64,000 bases of DNA from Streptomyces sp. NBC_00287 (GCF_036173105.1 NZ_CP108053.1:3658001-3722000); one strand, 5' to 3'; positions 8,544 to 17,086 are shown, counted from the first letter of the stretch. Notes: generated by a model from the letters alone, not told the origin. Program-made: numbers and translations.

Positions 8544-9125
8544 ATGAGCAGTCGCCTCGACGCCTCGGGCGTCACCTCGGACGGAGCCGCCTGGCTGGCC
8601 TCGGCAGGAACGTATCCGCGCAGCACCCTGGGGTTCTGGGAGGAGCGGCCCGAGGCCCCCGTCGTCCTGCCCTGTGGTGCGGTGTTCGACGTGGTCAGCG
8701 CCCCCGCGATGTTCGGGCGCCGGATGCTCGACCGGCTCTGGGACGACGGCCCGGGCTCCGGCCCGGTCGCGGTGTTCCGGGGCCGGATGCTGCTGTTCGC
8801 CGGGCCGGGCACGGCCCAACGGCTGCCCTCGCTGCTGAGCTGGGAGGAGTGGGGCGCCCACGAGGGCCGCACCAGGGCGGTCCCGCCGCTGGTGTGCCAC
8901 GGCACGGGCGACGCGGTGACCGTCCCCGCCCCGGCCGACGCCCCCGACCGGTCCCCCGCCGGCTCCCGCTGGCTCGTCGCCCCGGACACCCGCCACCCCT
9001 GGCTGCCGGGCCCGGAAATCCTGCTGTGGGCGGCCGTCCGAGCGGCCCGCGCCGCCGTGCGGATATCGATTTTTCCTCCCGCCGACCAGGATGCTAAGGT
9101 CTACGACGTCAGCAGGCGCCGCTAG
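8544..9125 (+). CDS. Conserved hypothetical protein (primase/polymerase-like Streptomyces family)
   Basis: A 193-aa soluble protein. Conserved-looking blocks include AAWLASAGTYPRSTLGFWEE, VLPCGAVFDVVSAP, GRRMLDRLW and SRWLVAPDTRHPWLPGPEIL. From memory these resemble short Streptomyces proteins annotated as bifunctional primase/polymerase domain proteins, but no catalytic acid triad can be pointed out. The TAG stop lies inside the tRNA-Lys gene (9123-9125), so the last codons overlap the tRNA acceptor stem by 10 bases. The true C-terminus may have been changed by rearrangement at the tRNA. Confidence 0.65.
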   Translation: MSSRLDASGVTSDGAAWLASAGTYPRSTLGFWEERPEAPVVLPCGAVFDVVSAPAMFGRRMLDRLWDDGPGSGPVAVFRGRMLLFAGPGTAQRLPSLLSWEEWGAHEGRTRAVPPLVCHGTGDAVTVPAPADAPDRSPAGSRWLVAPDTRHPWLPGPEILLWAAVRAARAAVRISIFPPADQDAKVYDVSRRR

Positions 9126-9189
9126 CTCAGTTGGTTAGAGCAGCTGACTCTTAATCAGCGGGTCCGGGGTTCGAGTCCCTGGCGGCGCA
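9116..9189 (+). tRNA. tRNA-Lys (anticodon CTT), copy 1
   Basis: A full cloverleaf: acceptor GCGCCGC pairing with GCGGCGC at 9182-9188, D arm GCTCAGTTGGTTAGAGC, anticodon arm GCTGA-CTCTTAA-TCAGC giving CTT, T arm with GGTTCGAGTCC. No CCA is encoded. The same 74-base gene is found at 23079 and 28911. The last ten bases of the upstream gene lie within it. Confidence 0.97.
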
Positions 9190-9633
9190 CCGACAGTGAA
9201 GGCCCTTCGTGAGAGCGAGGGGCCTTCGCTTTTTTGGACCGGCTCTCCCCGGCGCCGGGAGGCGGCTGGGGGTCCGGGGGTTATCCCCCGGGGAATACAG
9301 CATCAGCGGGTCCGGGGTTCGAGTCCCTGGCGGCGCACCGACAGTGAAGGCCCTTCGTGAGAGCGAGGGGCCTTCGCCTTTTTGGACCGGCTCTCCCCGG
9401 CGCCGGGAGGCGGCTGGGGGTCCGGGGGTTATCCCCCGGGGAATACAGCATCAGCGGGTCCGGGGTTCGAGTCCCTGGCGGCGCACCGACAGTGAAGGCC
9501 CTTCGTGAGAGCGAGGGGCCTTCGCTTTTTTGGACCGGCTCTCCCCGGCGCCGGGAGGCGGCTGGGGGTCCGGGGGTTATCCCCCGGGGAATACAGCATC
9601 AGCGGGTCCGGGGTTCGAGTCCCTGGCGGCGCA
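9190..9633. repeat. Three tandem 148-bp repeats, each ending in a tRNA-Lys 3' half
   Basis: Units run 9190-9337, 9338-9485 and 9486-9633. Units 1 and 3 look identical; unit 2 differs by one base in the T tract. Each has a terminator-type hairpin (GAAGGCCC ... GGGGCCTTC then CGCTTTTTT), a GC-rich element containing GTCCGGGGGTTATCCCCC, and about 36 bases identical to the tRNA 3' half from ATCAGCGGGTCC to the acceptor end. The near-identity implies recent duplication. The tRNA ends look like attachment-site copies. Confidence 0.95.
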
Positions 9634-9639
9634 CGTTGT

Positions 9640-9686
9640 CGATGGCGAGGCATGTTCGCGGAAAGCGCGAACCGGCCTCGCCATCG
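9640..9686. terminator. Strong two-stage hairpin terminator
   Basis: CGATGGCGAGGC (9640-9651) pairs with GCCTCGCCATCG (9675-9686), and inside it GTTCGCG pairs with CGCGAAC around a GAAAG loop. It lies between the tRNA array and the convergent peptidase gene, where a bidirectional terminator is expected. Confidence 0.75.
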
Positions 9687-9776
9687 TCGTTTCTGCGCGG
9701 CTGCGCCGCGCGATGTGGGGGCTTCGCCACCCACACCCCCTTTGCCCTGGGTTTATGCGGACGCCAGCCATAAAGC

Positions 9777-11123
9777 TCACCCGGTCGTGATCCGCACAGT
9801 CCACGCCCCCGCCGGAGTCCGTCCCTCCACCTCCACCCGTACGGCCTCCCCCGGCACCGTGAAGCTCTCGCCGAGGGCGATGGGGGCGTCCGCGAGGGGT
9901 GGGTACACCGAGTCCTCCCAGCAGGCCTCGGTGTGTGGGTGGGCGTCGATCACCTCGACCGGGCCGCGGCCGGACTCGGCGCCGCTGCGGACGCGGTAGA
10001 CGAGGACACCGTCCCGGCAGGCCCCCGCGTCGTTGCCGATGCGGCCGCGCGCCTCGAAGGCGAGCGCGCTGTCCGCGCCGGTGCGTACCACCGCGAGCTT
10101 CGTACCGCCCCCGAGCCCGAAGGCCGGCGCCCCGGCCGCGCCCGTCACCGCCACCCCGGGACCGGCCCCGAGCGGCTCCAGGGTGAGCCGCGTACCGCCC
10201 GGATCCCGTACGCAGCTCACCTGGCGGGGCTCCAGCCACCCGAGCTTCCACTTGTGCCAGCCGAACAGGTCGGGCGCAAGGCCGAACTGGCTGCCCATCA
10301 GGTCCCAGTCGCCGACGTAGGTGTCCCAGTCGCCCTCGCCGTCCACCGGGCGGTGGTACAGGTCCGGCAGATCGAAGACATGGCCCGTCTCATGGGCGAG
10401 CACCAGCCGGTCCGGCGGATGCTGCTCGAACACCGTGACGACCCGTCGGAGCTGCGTTCCGTCGACGCTCAGCGGGGTGTCCAGGTTGACGACCTTCGTG
10501 GCGTCGGAGTCCACCCCGGGCGCGTCCGGATCGGCGACGAAGTAGACGACGTCGTAGCGGGAGAAGTCGACCCGGCTGTCGGCGGCGGCGAGCGCGTCGC
10601 GCAGATAGGCAGCCCGGTGCACGGGCTGCCAGTCACGCTGTATGGCGTACGCCGTCGAAGGCCGCGGCATCCGGATCCAGTCCCCGAGCGGATGCGGGCG
10701 CAGCGTGAACCTGCCGTAGGAGGCACGCTCGAAGAAGCGGCTGGTGCCCGGGAAGTGGTCGGCGGTCAGCTCGGCGGGGCTGGTCAGCGGGACCGAGTCG
10801 GGGAAGGACAGGAACACCATCACCGCGTCCAGCGAGCGGGCCGGGCGCGGATAGGCGGCGTTCCAGGTGTCCAGGCCCTCCGAGTGGTGGGCCTCGGTGC
10901 GTTGCAGAGCACAGGGCTCCGCCGAGAAGGGCTCGGCGACCGAGGGGGCGGAGATCAGGGAGGTCGCGGTGAGCGCGGACATCGTGGTGAACAGGGCGGC
11001 GGTGGTGCGCAGTCGGGGCCATTCGCGCAGCCGGATGCCGAGTCCCCGAAACGTCGCACGGGTGAGTTCCCTGAGCGGGAGCTGACGCGGCACGTGGACC
11101 TCCGGGAGCGGTTCGCGGGACAC
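9777..11123 (-). CDS. Secreted M6-family metallopeptidase
   Basis: A 448-aa exported protease. The zinc site is visible as HETGHVFDLPDLY, the extended HExxHxFxxPDxY form of M6 (immune inhibitor A-like) peptidases. A hydrophobic segment at about residues 40-62 (TTAALFTTMSALTATSLISA) follows a long basic leader and should be the export signal or anchor. The rest is a beta-rich C-terminal domain. The GTG at 11123 has a weak ribosome site; a later start nearer the hydrophobic segment is possible. It is divergent from cdgA. Confidence 0.85.
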   Translation of the reverse strand: MSREPLPEVHVPRQLPLRELTRATFRGLGIRLREWPRLRTTAALFTTMSALTATSLISAPSVAEPFSAEPCALQRTEAHHSEGLDTWNAAYPRPARSLDAVMVFLSFPDSVPLTSPAELTADHFPGTSRFFERASYGRFTLRPHPLGDWIRMPRPSTAYAIQRDWQPVHRAAYLRDALAAADSRVDFSRYDVVYFVADPDAPGVDSDATKVVNLDTPLSVDGTQLRRVVTVFEQHPPDRLVLAHETGHVFDLPDLYHRPVDGEGDWDTYVGDWDLMGSQFGLAPDLFGWHKWKLGWLEPRQVSCVRDPGGTRLTLEPLGAGPGVAVTGAAGAPAFGLGGGTKLAVVRTGADSALAFEARGRIGNDAGACRDGVLVYRVRSGAESGRGPVEVIDAHPHTEACWEDSVYPPLADAPIALGESFTVPGEAVRVEVEGRTPAGAWTVRITTG

Positions 11124-11352
11124 CGCACCCAGCCTGTGGGAATTTGTCGTACAACGCCCTGTTTGTCTGCACCGGAAGAGTGAGGAGGGCCGAGGCCGAC
11201 ACCCCCGAATCGCTCACGGACCGTCACATGTGGTCGAGGGGCTGCTGAACCCGTCCAGCTGCGGGCAGAAACGAATTGTCAGCTCGGTGGCTCGGCCCAG
11301 GACACTGGACAGTGGCTGGAAGGCCCCCGACCCAGCCTCTATGATCGGCACA

Positions 11353-11393
11353 CTTTCCTGACCCTTTCCTGTACTGTCCTGATCCCTTTCCTG
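11353..11393. promoter_or_regulatory. Four CTKTCCTG direct repeats at helical spacing
   Basis: CTTTCCTG occurs at 11353, 11364 and 11386, with CTGTCCTG at 11374, so starts are 11, 10 and 12 bases apart. The array lies 85-125 bases upstream of the cdgA start and in the divergent region shared with the peptidase. A small inverted repeat CACTGGACAGTG is at 11303-11314. A regulator binding one DNA face is a plausible reading. Confidence 0.45.
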
Positions 11394-11478
11394 CACGGAC
11401 CCGGCCCGGCGGCCGCCAGGTCGGTCGGCCATCCCGACGAGACCCATCCGAAGATCGAGTGCACTGCGGGAGCGAGCG

Positions 11479-13329
11479 GTGAGCGGAACGTCCGAAGGGC
11501 CGGCGCCCGCGGCAGATCTCATCGGGCCGGCTGTCACAGAGAGTAGTCAAGGGCCCCCTCCTCATACCGGTCCGCACGACCGGCCACCCACCACGCCTTT
11601 CCGGTCCGCCTTCGACGCCGCTCCCCTGGCGATGGCGGTCGTCGACCGCGAAGGCCTGGTCACGGGCGCCAACCCGGCACTCGGCGAGCTGCTCGGCCGC
11701 AGCCCGCAGGCGCTGGCCGGGACGATCGCCGCCGATCTGGTGGACCTGACGTCGGACGCCCGCACCTGGCACGCGTACCGCGAGGTGCTGCGCGGCCGGC
11801 AGGCACGGCTGCGCTGCACCCGCCGGCTGAAGCACCCCGACGGGCACTGCCTGTGGGTGCAGGTCGCCATCGCGCCGCTGCCCGCCGAGGAGCGCGGCGG
11901 GGTGCTGCTGTCGGTCGCCGACATCAGCGCCCGTCGTGAACTCCAGGCCCGGCTGCGGCACTTGCAGAACCACGACCCGGTGACCCGGCTGCCCAACCGC
12001 ACACTGTTCTTCGAGCGTCTGTCGGCGGCGCTGGAGGCGGAGGCGTACGAGGAGGGCGGCACCGGTCGGATCGGACTGTGCTATCTGGACCTCGACGGCT
12101 TCAAGGCGGTCAACGACACCCTCGGCCACCGGGTGGGCGACCGGCTGCTGGCGGCCGTGGCGGAGCGCTTGACCAGGTGCGCGGACGAGGCGGGGTACGC
12201 CAGGGCGAGCACACCGCTGGTGGCGAGGCTCGGCGGCGATGAATTCGCCCTGCTGGTCGAGGACTCGACGGGCACCGAGCAACTCGCCGATCTCGCCGAC
12301 TCGGTACTCAAGGCCCTCCAGGCCCCCTTCGACATCTCGGGCCGCAGGCTGTCGGTGTCGGCGTCGATCGGGGTCGTGGAGCGGCACGCCGCCGGGACCA
12401 GCCCCACCGCGCTGATGCAGGCCGCCGACACCACGCTGTACTGGGCGAAGGCCGACGGCAAGAGCCGCTGGACGCTCTTCGACCCCGAGCGCAACGCCCA
12501 CCGTATGACCCGCCAGGCCCTCGCCTCCACGCTCCGGCCCGCCATCGAGCGCGGGGAGTTCGTGCTGGAGTACCAGCCGCTGGTGTGCATGGAGGACGGG
12601 CGGCTGCGCGGGGTGGAGGCGCTGGTCCGATGGAATCATCCGCAGTTCGGACTGCTGACGCCGAATCGGTTCATCGGACTGGCCGAGGAGGACGGCTCGA
12701 TCGTGCCGCTCGGCCGCTGGGTGCTGGCCACCGCCTGCCGCCAGGCCCGCCGTTGGCAACTGGCCCATCCGGACGAGCCGCCGATCTTCGTCAGCGTCAA
12801 TGTGGCAGTCCGTCAGGTCTGGGACTCCGACCTGGTCGCGGACGTGGACCGGATCCTCGCGGAGACGGGCCTCGCCCCGCACCTGCTCCAACTGGAGCTG
12901 ACCGAGTCCGCGGTGATGGGCTCGGGCGGCCGACCGCAGCAGGCGCTGCAGGCCCTCAGCGACATGGGCGTCCACATCGCGATCGACGACTTCGGCACGG
13001 GGTATTCGAACCTCGCGTACCTGAGCCGGCTTCCGGTGTCGGTACTGAAGCTGGACGGTTCCTTCGTCAAGGGTTTCCAGTACGACGGTGAAGGCATCGC
13101 GCCCAACCCCGCGGACGAGGTCGTCGTGGAGGCGATGATCCAGCTCGCCCATCGTCTCGGCCTGACCGTGACCGCGGAGTGCGTGGAGACCTCGGCGCAG
13201 GCGTCGCGGCTACGGCGGATCGGGTGCGACACCGGCCAGGGGTGGCTGTACTCCCGGCCGGTGACGCCGGATCGTATCTCCGAGCTGCTGCGCTCGCCCG
13301 GGGTTCAGGCGGTCGCGCGCAATCCGTAG
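11479..13329 (+). CDS. cdgA: PAS-GGDEF-EAL cyclic-di-GMP protein, probably CdgA
   Basis: A 616-aa cytoplasmic protein with PAS (about 42-150), GGDEF (about 155-335) and EAL (about 345-605). The diguanylate cyclase signature is intact (RLGGDEF, 252-256). EAL residues 380-382 and the phosphodiesterase blocks ELTESAV, IDDFGTGYSNL and VLKLDGSFV are present, so both making and cleaving c-di-GMP are possible. No RxxD inhibitory site sits before GGDEF. S. coelicolor CdgA (SCO2817) is a BldD target of this type, and its genomic position relative to the cslA region fits; the symbol rests on that. GTG 11479 follows GGGAG. The 3' end overlaps the convergent gene by 25 bases. Confidence 0.82.
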   Translation: MSGTSEGPAPAADLIGPAVTESSQGPPPHTGPHDRPPTTPFRSAFDAAPLAMAVVDREGLVTGANPALGELLGRSPQALAGTIAADLVDLTSDARTWHAYREVLRGRQARLRCTRRLKHPDGHCLWVQVAIAPLPAEERGGVLLSVADISARRELQARLRHLQNHDPVTRLPNRTLFFERLSAALEAEAYEEGGTGRIGLCYLDLDGFKAVNDTLGHRVGDRLLAAVAERLTRCADEAGYARASTPLVARLGGDEFALLVEDSTGTEQLADLADSVLKALQAPFDISGRRLSVSASIGVVERHAAGTSPTALMQAADTTLYWAKADGKSRWTLFDPERNAHRMTRQALASTLRPAIERGEFVLEYQPLVCMEDGRLRGVEALVRWNHPQFGLLTPNRFIGLAEEDGSIVPLGRWVLATACRQARRWQLAHPDEPPIFVSVNVAVRQVWDSDLVADVDRILAETGLAPHLLQLELTESAVMGSGGRPQQALQALSDMGVHIAIDDFGTGYSNLAYLSRLPVSVLKLDGSFVKGFQYDGEGIAPNPADEVVVEAMIQLAHRLGLTVTAECVETSAQASRLRRIGCDTGQGWLYSRPVTPDRISELLRSPGVQAVARNP

Positions 13330-14396
13330 GCGTCCGCGACGAGTTCGTAGGAACGCAGCCGCAGCGCGCCGCTGTGCGCGTGGGACGTGAGCATCAACTC
13401 GTCGGCGCCGGTGCGCTTGTGGAGCTCGTCGAGCCCGGAGCGGACCTCGTCGGCGGTGCCGTGCACGATGTTGGCGCCCCAGGACTCGATGAACTCATCC
13501 TCCATGGCGCTGAATTGATGCGCCTCCGCCTCTTCGGGACTGGGGAAGAGCCCGGGCCGCCCGGTCCGCAGCCGCACCATGTTCAGTCCGGTGGCCCGCA
13601 CCTGCCGCCTGGCCTCCTTCTCGTCGTCGGTGGCGAGGACGGAGACGCCTATCAGGGCGTAGGGGGCGTCGAGGACCTCGGACGGCTGGAAGGACTCCCG
13701 GTAGAGGTCGAGCGCCGGGACGGTGTTGTGCGCGGAGAAGTGGTGCGCGAAGGCGAAGGGCAGGCCGAGCGCGCCGGCGAGCCGGGCGCTGAAGCCGGAG
13801 GAGCCGAGGAGCCAGACGGGCGGCCGGTGCGGGCTCTGGACCCCGCCGGGGGCAGTCGCCTGGACCGGCCCGGGGACGGCGTGGATACGCCGGTAGGGGT
13901 GCCCGTCCGGGAAGTCGTCGTCAAGGAAACGGGTCAGCTCGGCGAGCTGCTGGGGGAAGTCGTCGGCACCCTCGTTGAGCCGGTCGCTGCGGCGCAGGGC
14001 GGCGGCGGTGGCCCCGTCCGTGCCCGGCGCCCGCCCGAGCCCGAGGTCGATCCGGCCCGGGGCGAGCGCCTCCAGGGTGCCGAACTGCTCCGCGATGACC
14101 AGCGGGGCGTGGTTGGGGAGCATCACACCGCCGGAGCCGAGGCGGATCCGGGAGGTGTGGGCGGCGAGGTGGGCGAGGATCACGGCCGGGGAGGAGGAGG
14201 CCACCCCGGGCATGGAGTGATGCTCGGCGACCCAGTACCGGTGGAACCCGCGGGACTCCGTGAAACGGGCGAGCTCGACGCTGGTCCTGAGGGCATCGGT
14301 GGCGGTACTGCCGACGCCGACGGTGACCAGGTCGAGTACGGAGAGGGGGACGGGGGCGGTGCCCTGTACTGCGCCCCGGATCTCGTCTGCCGCCAT
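13305..14396 (-). CDS. LLM-class flavin-dependent oxidoreductase (luciferase-like)
   Basis: A 363-aa soluble enzyme of the bacterial luciferase-like superfamily, MsnO8-like branch. Supporting stretches: LSVLDLVTVG at the N-terminus, RYWVAEHHSMPG, IRLGSGGVMLPNH, GRIDLGLGRAPG and WLLGSSGFSARLAGALGLP, all typical of FMN-dependent TIM-barrel oxidoreductases. The substrate is unknown. ATG 14396 follows AGGAGG. It is last of three genes on the minus strand after the racemase-like pair, 70 bases downstream, and overlaps cdgA tail to tail. Confidence 0.88.
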   Translation of the reverse strand: MAADEIRGAVQGTAPVPLSVLDLVTVGVGSTATDALRTSVELARFTESRGFHRYWVAEHHSMPGVASSSPAVILAHLAAHTSRIRLGSGGVMLPNHAPLVIAEQFGTLEALAPGRIDLGLGRAPGTDGATAAALRRSDRLNEGADDFPQQLAELTRFLDDDFPDGHPYRRIHAVPGPVQATAPGGVQSPHRPPVWLLGSSGFSARLAGALGLPFAFAHHFSAHNTVPALDLYRESFQPSEVLDAPYALIGVSVLATDDEKEARRQVRATGLNMVRLRTGRPGLFPSPEEAEAHQFSAMEDEFIESWGANIVHGTADEVRSGLDELHKRTGADELMLTSHAHSGALRLRSYELVADAYGLRATA

Positions 14397-14466
14397 CGGT
14401 GGATGCCTCCTGAAGTGCGCCGGCGTGGTCCTGGCGGTAACAGGAGGGGGTCTCCGGTTTATTCCC

Positions 14467-15198
14467 TCACACCTGCACGATCGGCTCCCGGGTGAACAGC
14501 AACCCGAGCGCCGGGGCGTTCACCCTGCGGTCCGCCAGGCGCAGCGCCTCCCAGACCGTCACCTGGTTCGCCGTCAGGACCGGTTTCCCCAGTTCCTTCT
14601 CCAGGGTGGGGATCACGGCCGCCGTGTGCAGGGCCGTGTCCGGGAGCAGTACCGCCTCCGCCGCCTCGTCGTCGGCCTGCCGGGCCAGGGCCAGGACGTC
14701 CTCCTCCGTCCACTGCCCCACCTCCGCCGCCGTGATGATGCCGGAGCCGCGCACCGACACCACCTCGGCTCCGCCCGCCCTCAGGAAGGCGGCGAACAGG
14801 TCGGCCACGTCGTCGGGGTAGGTCGCGCCCACCGCCACCCGGCGCACCCCGAGCTCCGCCGCCGCGTGCACAAAGGCGAAGGACGTCGAGGAGGCCGGCA
14901 TGCCCGCCGTACGGGCCAGGGCGCGGACCTGATCGTGGGCGCCCTCCCAGCCGTAGACGAAGCTGCCGCTCGTGCACGCCCAGACCACCGCCTCCGCGCC
15001 CGTCAGACGCAGTTGCTCCACGCCCGCCGCCAGGCGCTCCGCGGAGCCCATCTCCTTCAGGGCGTCGACCCGGTGCGCGTCCTCGCCGATGTCCGTGTGC
15101 ACCAGGTCCACCCGGATGTCGCTGCCCAGGAGCTGCTCGATGCGTGGATAGTCGTCCTCGGCGGAGTGGCCCGGGTAGAGGAATCCGAGTGCCGTCAT
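14467..15198 (-). CDS. Asp/Glu racemase superfamily protein missing the second cysteine
   Basis: A 243-aa enzyme of the maleate isomerase/arylmalonate decarboxylase group. The first catalytic cysteine is in VWACTSGSFVYG. At the place where the neighbouring paralogue has FISCTNLP, this protein has LLPDTALH, so the second cysteine is an aspartate. Two-cysteine members racemise or isomerise; one-cysteine members such as arylmalonate decarboxylase decarboxylate. The ATG at 15198 overlaps the upstream stop as ATGA and has GGAAGG before it, so the pair is co-translated. Confidence 0.82.
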   Translation of the reverse strand: MTALGFLYPGHSAEDDYPRIEQLLGSDIRVDLVHTDIGEDAHRVDALKEMGSAERLAAGVEQLRLTGAEAVVWACTSGSFVYGWEGAHDQVRALARTAGMPASSTSFAFVHAAAELGVRRVAVGATYPDDVADLFAAFLRAGGAEVVSVRGSGIITAAEVGQWTEEDVLALARQADDEAAEAVLLPDTALHTAAVIPTLEKELGKPVLTANQVTVWEALRLADRRVNAPALGLLFTREPIVQV

Positions 15199-15983
15199 GT
15201 CGAACCTTCCTGCTGCTGTTCCACGTCCGGAAGTGCGGGACCGCTGCGGGCCGCCGGGTCGATCAGCGCCTGATACGGCCCCACGGCTCGGGTACCCAGC
15301 CGACGCAGGGCCGCCCACATCGTCACCTGGTTGGCCGAGATCACCGGTATCCGCAGTTCCGCCTCCAGTTGCGGGATCACGTCGTAGGTCGGCAGGTTGG
15401 TGCAGCTGATGAACAGACAGTCCGTGCCGCGCCGCACCGCCCTGCGCGCCATGTCCACCACATCGCGGTACGGCACCTTCCATATGTGCCGTGTCAGACC
15501 CATGAAGGCACACCCCGTCACCCTGACGCCCGCCTCGGCCACGTACTCCTGAAGCGAGCGGGTCACCGACACCGTGTACGGCGTCACCAGCGCCACCCTG
15601 CGCGCGCCGAGGTCGGTCAGCGCCTCCAGCAGCGCCCCGGAGGTGGTCACCGAGGGCACCGCGCCCGCCGTCGTCATCGCCTCGCACATCGCCCGCTCGC
15701 CCGCGATGCCGCCGACGAAGCTGCCCGAGGTGCAGGCGTAGGCCACCACCTCGGGGGCGATGGCGATCAGGGTCCGCACGCCCTCGGAGAGGGTCTCGTG
15801 CTCGCTCACCAGCCGCGCCAGGTCCAGGCTGACCTCGACCGGCACATACGGCGTGCGCGTCAGATGCAGGGACACCTCGTCCGGGACCCAGCGCCACAGC
15901 TCACGGTCGAGGGCGAAGTCGAAGGGGGCGACCACACCGACACCGCGCTGGGGCCGGGGTCCGCCGAGAAAGGACACGTCCAT
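15195..15983 (-). CDS. Maleate cis-trans isomerase family protein
   Basis: A 262-aa enzyme with both catalytic cysteines: YACTSGSFVGG in the first half and LFISCTNLPTYD in the second, followed by ISANQVTMWAALR. This is the complete Asp/Glu racemase-superfamily active site, closest in pattern to maleate isomerases. Start ATG 15983 lies 11 bases from GAGGG; GTG 15992 is an alternative. A sigma-70-type promoter is visible upstream (16047-16075). It is divergent from the dehydrogenase and probably belongs to the same catabolic cluster. Confidence 0.85.
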   Translation of the reverse strand: MDVSFLGGPRPQRGVGVVAPFDFALDRELWRWVPDEVSLHLTRTPYVPVEVSLDLARLVSEHETLSEGVRTLIAIAPEVVAYACTSGSFVGGIAGERAMCEAMTTAGAVPSVTTSGALLEALTDLGARRVALVTPYTVSVTRSLQEYVAEAGVRVTGCAFMGLTRHIWKVPYRDVVDMARRAVRRGTDCLFISCTNLPTYDVIPQLEAELRIPVISANQVTMWAALRRLGTRAVGPYQALIDPAARSGPALPDVEQQQEGST

Positions 15984-16046
15984 CGCAGGCACCGCCCTCG
16001 CGAGGGGATATGGGAACTGCGGACGGTGCAGGCGTCCGTGTTGACG

Positions 16047-16075
16047 AAGGTAGATTCGGGTGCGAGCGTGGTCAA
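16047..16075 (-). promoter_or_regulatory. Predicted promoter for the racemase-like operon
   Basis: Reading the minus strand, TTGACC (16075-16070) and TACCTT (16052-16047) are separated by 17 bases, a good -35/-10 pair. Transcription would begin near 16040 and reach the ATG at 15983. Confidence 0.5.
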
Positions 16076-16116
16076 TCCGTGCATGTCAGACGCCCGGTCT
16101 CGACCGAAGGAACGGC

Positions 16117-17064
16117 ATGACCACCCCCACGCTGCTCGTCCTGGACGCCGACCCGCTCCCCCGGCTCGGACGGCTCACCGGACGGGCGCGGATCGAGCAC
16201 GCGGACAACACCACACTCGCTGGGAAGCTGCCCCACGCCGATGTCCTGCTCGTCTGGGACTTCACCTCGCACGCCGTGCGGCACGCCTGGCCCGGTGACG
16301 GCCCCCGGCCCCGCTGGGTGCACACCGCGAGCGCCGGTGTCGATCACCTGATGTGTCCTGAACTCGCCGCCTCCGACACCGTGGTCACCAACGCGCGCGG
16401 CATCTTCGACGAGCCCATCGCCGAGTACGTCGCCGCCCTCGTCCTGGCGATGGCCAAGGATCTGCCGCGGACGCTCGAACTCCAGGGGCAGAAGATCTGG
16501 CGGCACCGCGAGTCGCGGCGGCTGAGCGGCACCCGCGCCTGTGTCGTCGGCTCCGGGCCCATAGGGCGGGCCATAGTCCGTACCCTCAAGGCCCTCGGCG
16601 TCACCTCCGCGCTCGTCGGCCGCGTACCGCGCACCGGCATCCACGGCCCCGAGGACCTGGACCGGCTGATCTCCCGCGCCGACTGGATCATCGCCGCCGC
16701 ACCGCTCACCGAGCAGACGTACGGAATGTTCGACGCCCGACGGTTCGGGATGATGCAGCCCTCCGCCCGGTTCATCAACATCGGGCGCGGGCCGCTCGTC
16801 GTGGAGGAGGCGCTGGTCGAGGCGCTGTCCAAGCAGTGGATAGCGGGCGCCGCGCTGGATGTCTTCGTGGACGAACCCCTCGGCCCCGACAGCCCGTTGT
16901 GGGGGCTGCCGGGGCTGATCGTGTCCCCCCACATGAGCGGTGACACCGTCGGCTGGCGGGATGAACTCGCGGCGCAGTTCGTGGAGTTGTACGAGCGCTG
17001 GGAGGCGGGCAGAACGCTGCCGAACGTCGTCGACAAGCAACGCGGGTACGTGCCAGGACGCTGA
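16117..17064 (+). CDS. D-2-hydroxyacid dehydrogenase (NAD-dependent)
   Basis: A 315-aa soluble oxidoreductase. The fold markers are VVGSGPIGRAIVRTLKALG (Rossmann nucleotide loop), then RFINIGRGPLVVEEALVEAL with the conserved glycine-arginine, the acid in DVFVDEPLG and the histidine in SPHMSGD. It reduces or oxidises a 2-keto/2-hydroxy acid. ATG 16117 follows GAAGG. Its stop lies 22 bases before the amidase, so the two form an operon directed away from the racemase pair. Confidence 0.9.
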   Translation: MTTPTLLVLDADPLPRLGRLTGRARIEHADNTTLAGKLPHADVLLVWDFTSHAVRHAWPGDGPRPRWVHTASAGVDHLMCPELAASDTVVTNARGIFDEPIAEYVAALVLAMAKDLPRTLELQGQKIWRHRESRRLSGTRACVVGSGPIGRAIVRTLKALGVTSALVGRVPRTGIHGPEDLDRLISRADWIIAAAPLTEQTYGMFDARRFGMMQPSARFINIGRGPLVVEEALVEALSKQWIAGAALDVFVDEPLGPDSPLWGLPGLIVSPHMSGDTVGWRDELAAQFVELYERWEAGRTLPNVVDKQRGYVPGR

Positions 17065-17086
17065 ACTTCCCACGGCTGGAGGGCGT

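Noticed and set aside
9209..9999. Series of 98-164-aa plus-strand frames with repeated peptides
   Set aside because: They are translations of the 148-bp repeats and tRNA ends, not genes.
11224..13152. 642-aa minus-strand frame over cdgA
   Set aside because: Shadow of the PAS-GGDEF-EAL gene; no recognisable domain.
14467..15897. 476-aa frame as one long racemase
   Set aside because: The N-terminal half is a shadow of the overlapping maleate isomerase-like gene; the true start is ATG 15198.
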